Part shown: in pieces, positions 63,624 through 64,000 of the stretch
Numbering within the stretch: position 1 is the stretch's first letter
Layout: each line of letters starts with the position of its first letter
NCBI GenBank assembly: GCA_021732665.1
Contig: JAKFUL010000030.1
Location: 27,534 to 91,533 of the forward strand
Length of the DNA: 64,000 bases
DNA from: Acetobacteraceae bacterium
GTDB lineage: Bacteria > Pseudomonadota > Alphaproteobacteria > Acetobacterales > Acetobacteraceae
Direction of reading: 5' to 3'
Notes under the pieces: generated by a model
Told to the model about the DNA's origin: nothing
The model's database searches: none
Seen by the model: only the letters and a program-made list of their open reading frames with translations
Made by a program: the position numbers and the translations under genes

Positions 63624-64000
63624 ACACGCTGGAGTGGCTGGCCCAGGCCTTGGTGATCCTGCTGCTGGCCGCGGCGATCCCGGTGGCCTGGCGGCTGCAA
63701 AGGGCGCTCGGCCATTTGCGGTCCGAGCGTGACGCGCTGAATGCCGGCGCCGATGGTCTGGCCGAGGCGACCCGCGCGGCGGAGGCGGCGCTGGCCCGGC
63801 TGCGCGCCGGCGCCGAGCAGGCCGGGCGCCAGGTGGCCGAGAAGGTGGCGCTGGGCGAGCCGCTGCGCGAGGATCTGCGCTACCTGATCGAACGTGCCGA
63901 GAGCCTGGCCGACCGGCTGGAGAATGGCGTGCGCGCCGCCCGGCCGCTGGCCCAGGAACCGCCCGCCGCCGCCCCGCCGCCGCCGCCGCCGCCCCTGGCC
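63620..64000 (+). CDS. DUF6468-like flagellar-locus membrane protein (partial)
   Basis: 127 codons up to the window edge. One N-terminal membrane helix (LAQALVILLLAAAIPVAWRL), then a long charged coiled coil (RSERDALNAGADGLAEATRAAE onward) and a Pro/Ala-rich stretch. Position directly behind fliM and this layout fit the DUF6468 proteins of Acetobacteraceae and Rhodospirillales, with no known function. Start overlaps fliM by 4 bases. The 3' end lies beyond the window. Confidence 0.75.
   Translation, partial: MNTLEWLAQALVILLLAAAIPVAWRLQRALGHLRSERDALNAGADGLAEATRAAEAALARLRAGAEQAGRQVAEKVALGEPLREDLRYLIERAESLADRLENGVRAARPLAQEPPAAAPPPPPPPLA

Overview
The window is 64 kb of high-GC DNA with tightly packed, often overlapping genes. 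It looks like chromosome of an aerobic, flagellated alphaproteobacterium, most likely Acetobacteraceae of the Roseomonas type. The signs are an F1-only atpHAGDC operon, an aa3 cytochrome oxidase operon with ctaB/ctaG/SURF1, many Bug/TctC-type solute receptors, sigma-54-type flagellar control, and a DUF6468-like gene behind fliM. No rRNA, CRISPR array, prophage or complete insertion sequence was seen. The taxon is inferred from gene content only.

Layout. 1-5655 (minus): ferritin-like protein and the F1 ATP synthase operon. 5896-7853 (plus): motB-motA, followed by a 160-bp MITE-like element inserted exactly at the motA stop codon. 8126-26390: a catabolic/accessory stretch with four orphan Bug receptors, RraA-like and SMP-30-like proteins, a six-gene overlapping operon (GST, CoA-transferase, CMD protein, two receptors, enoyl-CoA hydratase), an intradiol dioxygenase pair (pcaHG-like), a hydrolase-fold protein lacking its serine nucleophile, a two-subunit class I fumarase/tartrate dehydratase, and a four-gene oxidoreductase/CMD/serine-hydrolase operon. 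26387-30283: a TroA-type Zn/Mn ABC uptake operon, divergent from an ArsR/SmtB sensor with an intact alpha-5 zinc site. 30398-36705: the cytochrome c oxidase operon, then an M32 carboxypeptidase and a VWA lipoprotein.

39883-49339: threonine synthase, a HigBA toxin-antitoxin pair, a glycerophosphodiesterase, M16 and PmbA peptidase-family proteins, tRNA-Ala(CGC), YggT, FolD, an RNase D-like exonuclease, tRNA-Leu(CAG) and an NDUFA9-like protein. 49505-55967: glutamate synthase in the order gltD-DUF2059-gltB. 56006-58425: a small phasin-like protein, a large inverted repeat, PhaA thiolase and a DUF4347-like protein with a caspase-type His/Cys pair. 58426-64000: two divergent flagellar operons (flgF-flgG-flgA-flgH to the left; fliL-fliM-DUF6468-like to the right) that share an almost palindromic sigma-54-type promoter.

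The signals I found most unusual are the 69-bp tandem triplication of the flgG start region (two extra 21-codon mini-ORFs that begin with the FlgG N-terminus), the two-way sigma-54 site, the MITE at the motA stop codon, the SmtB-like operator overlapping the start codon of a metal-uptake gene, and the free-standing DUF4347-like protein. I ran no computation or database search; family names rest on motifs, lengths and remembered family features.
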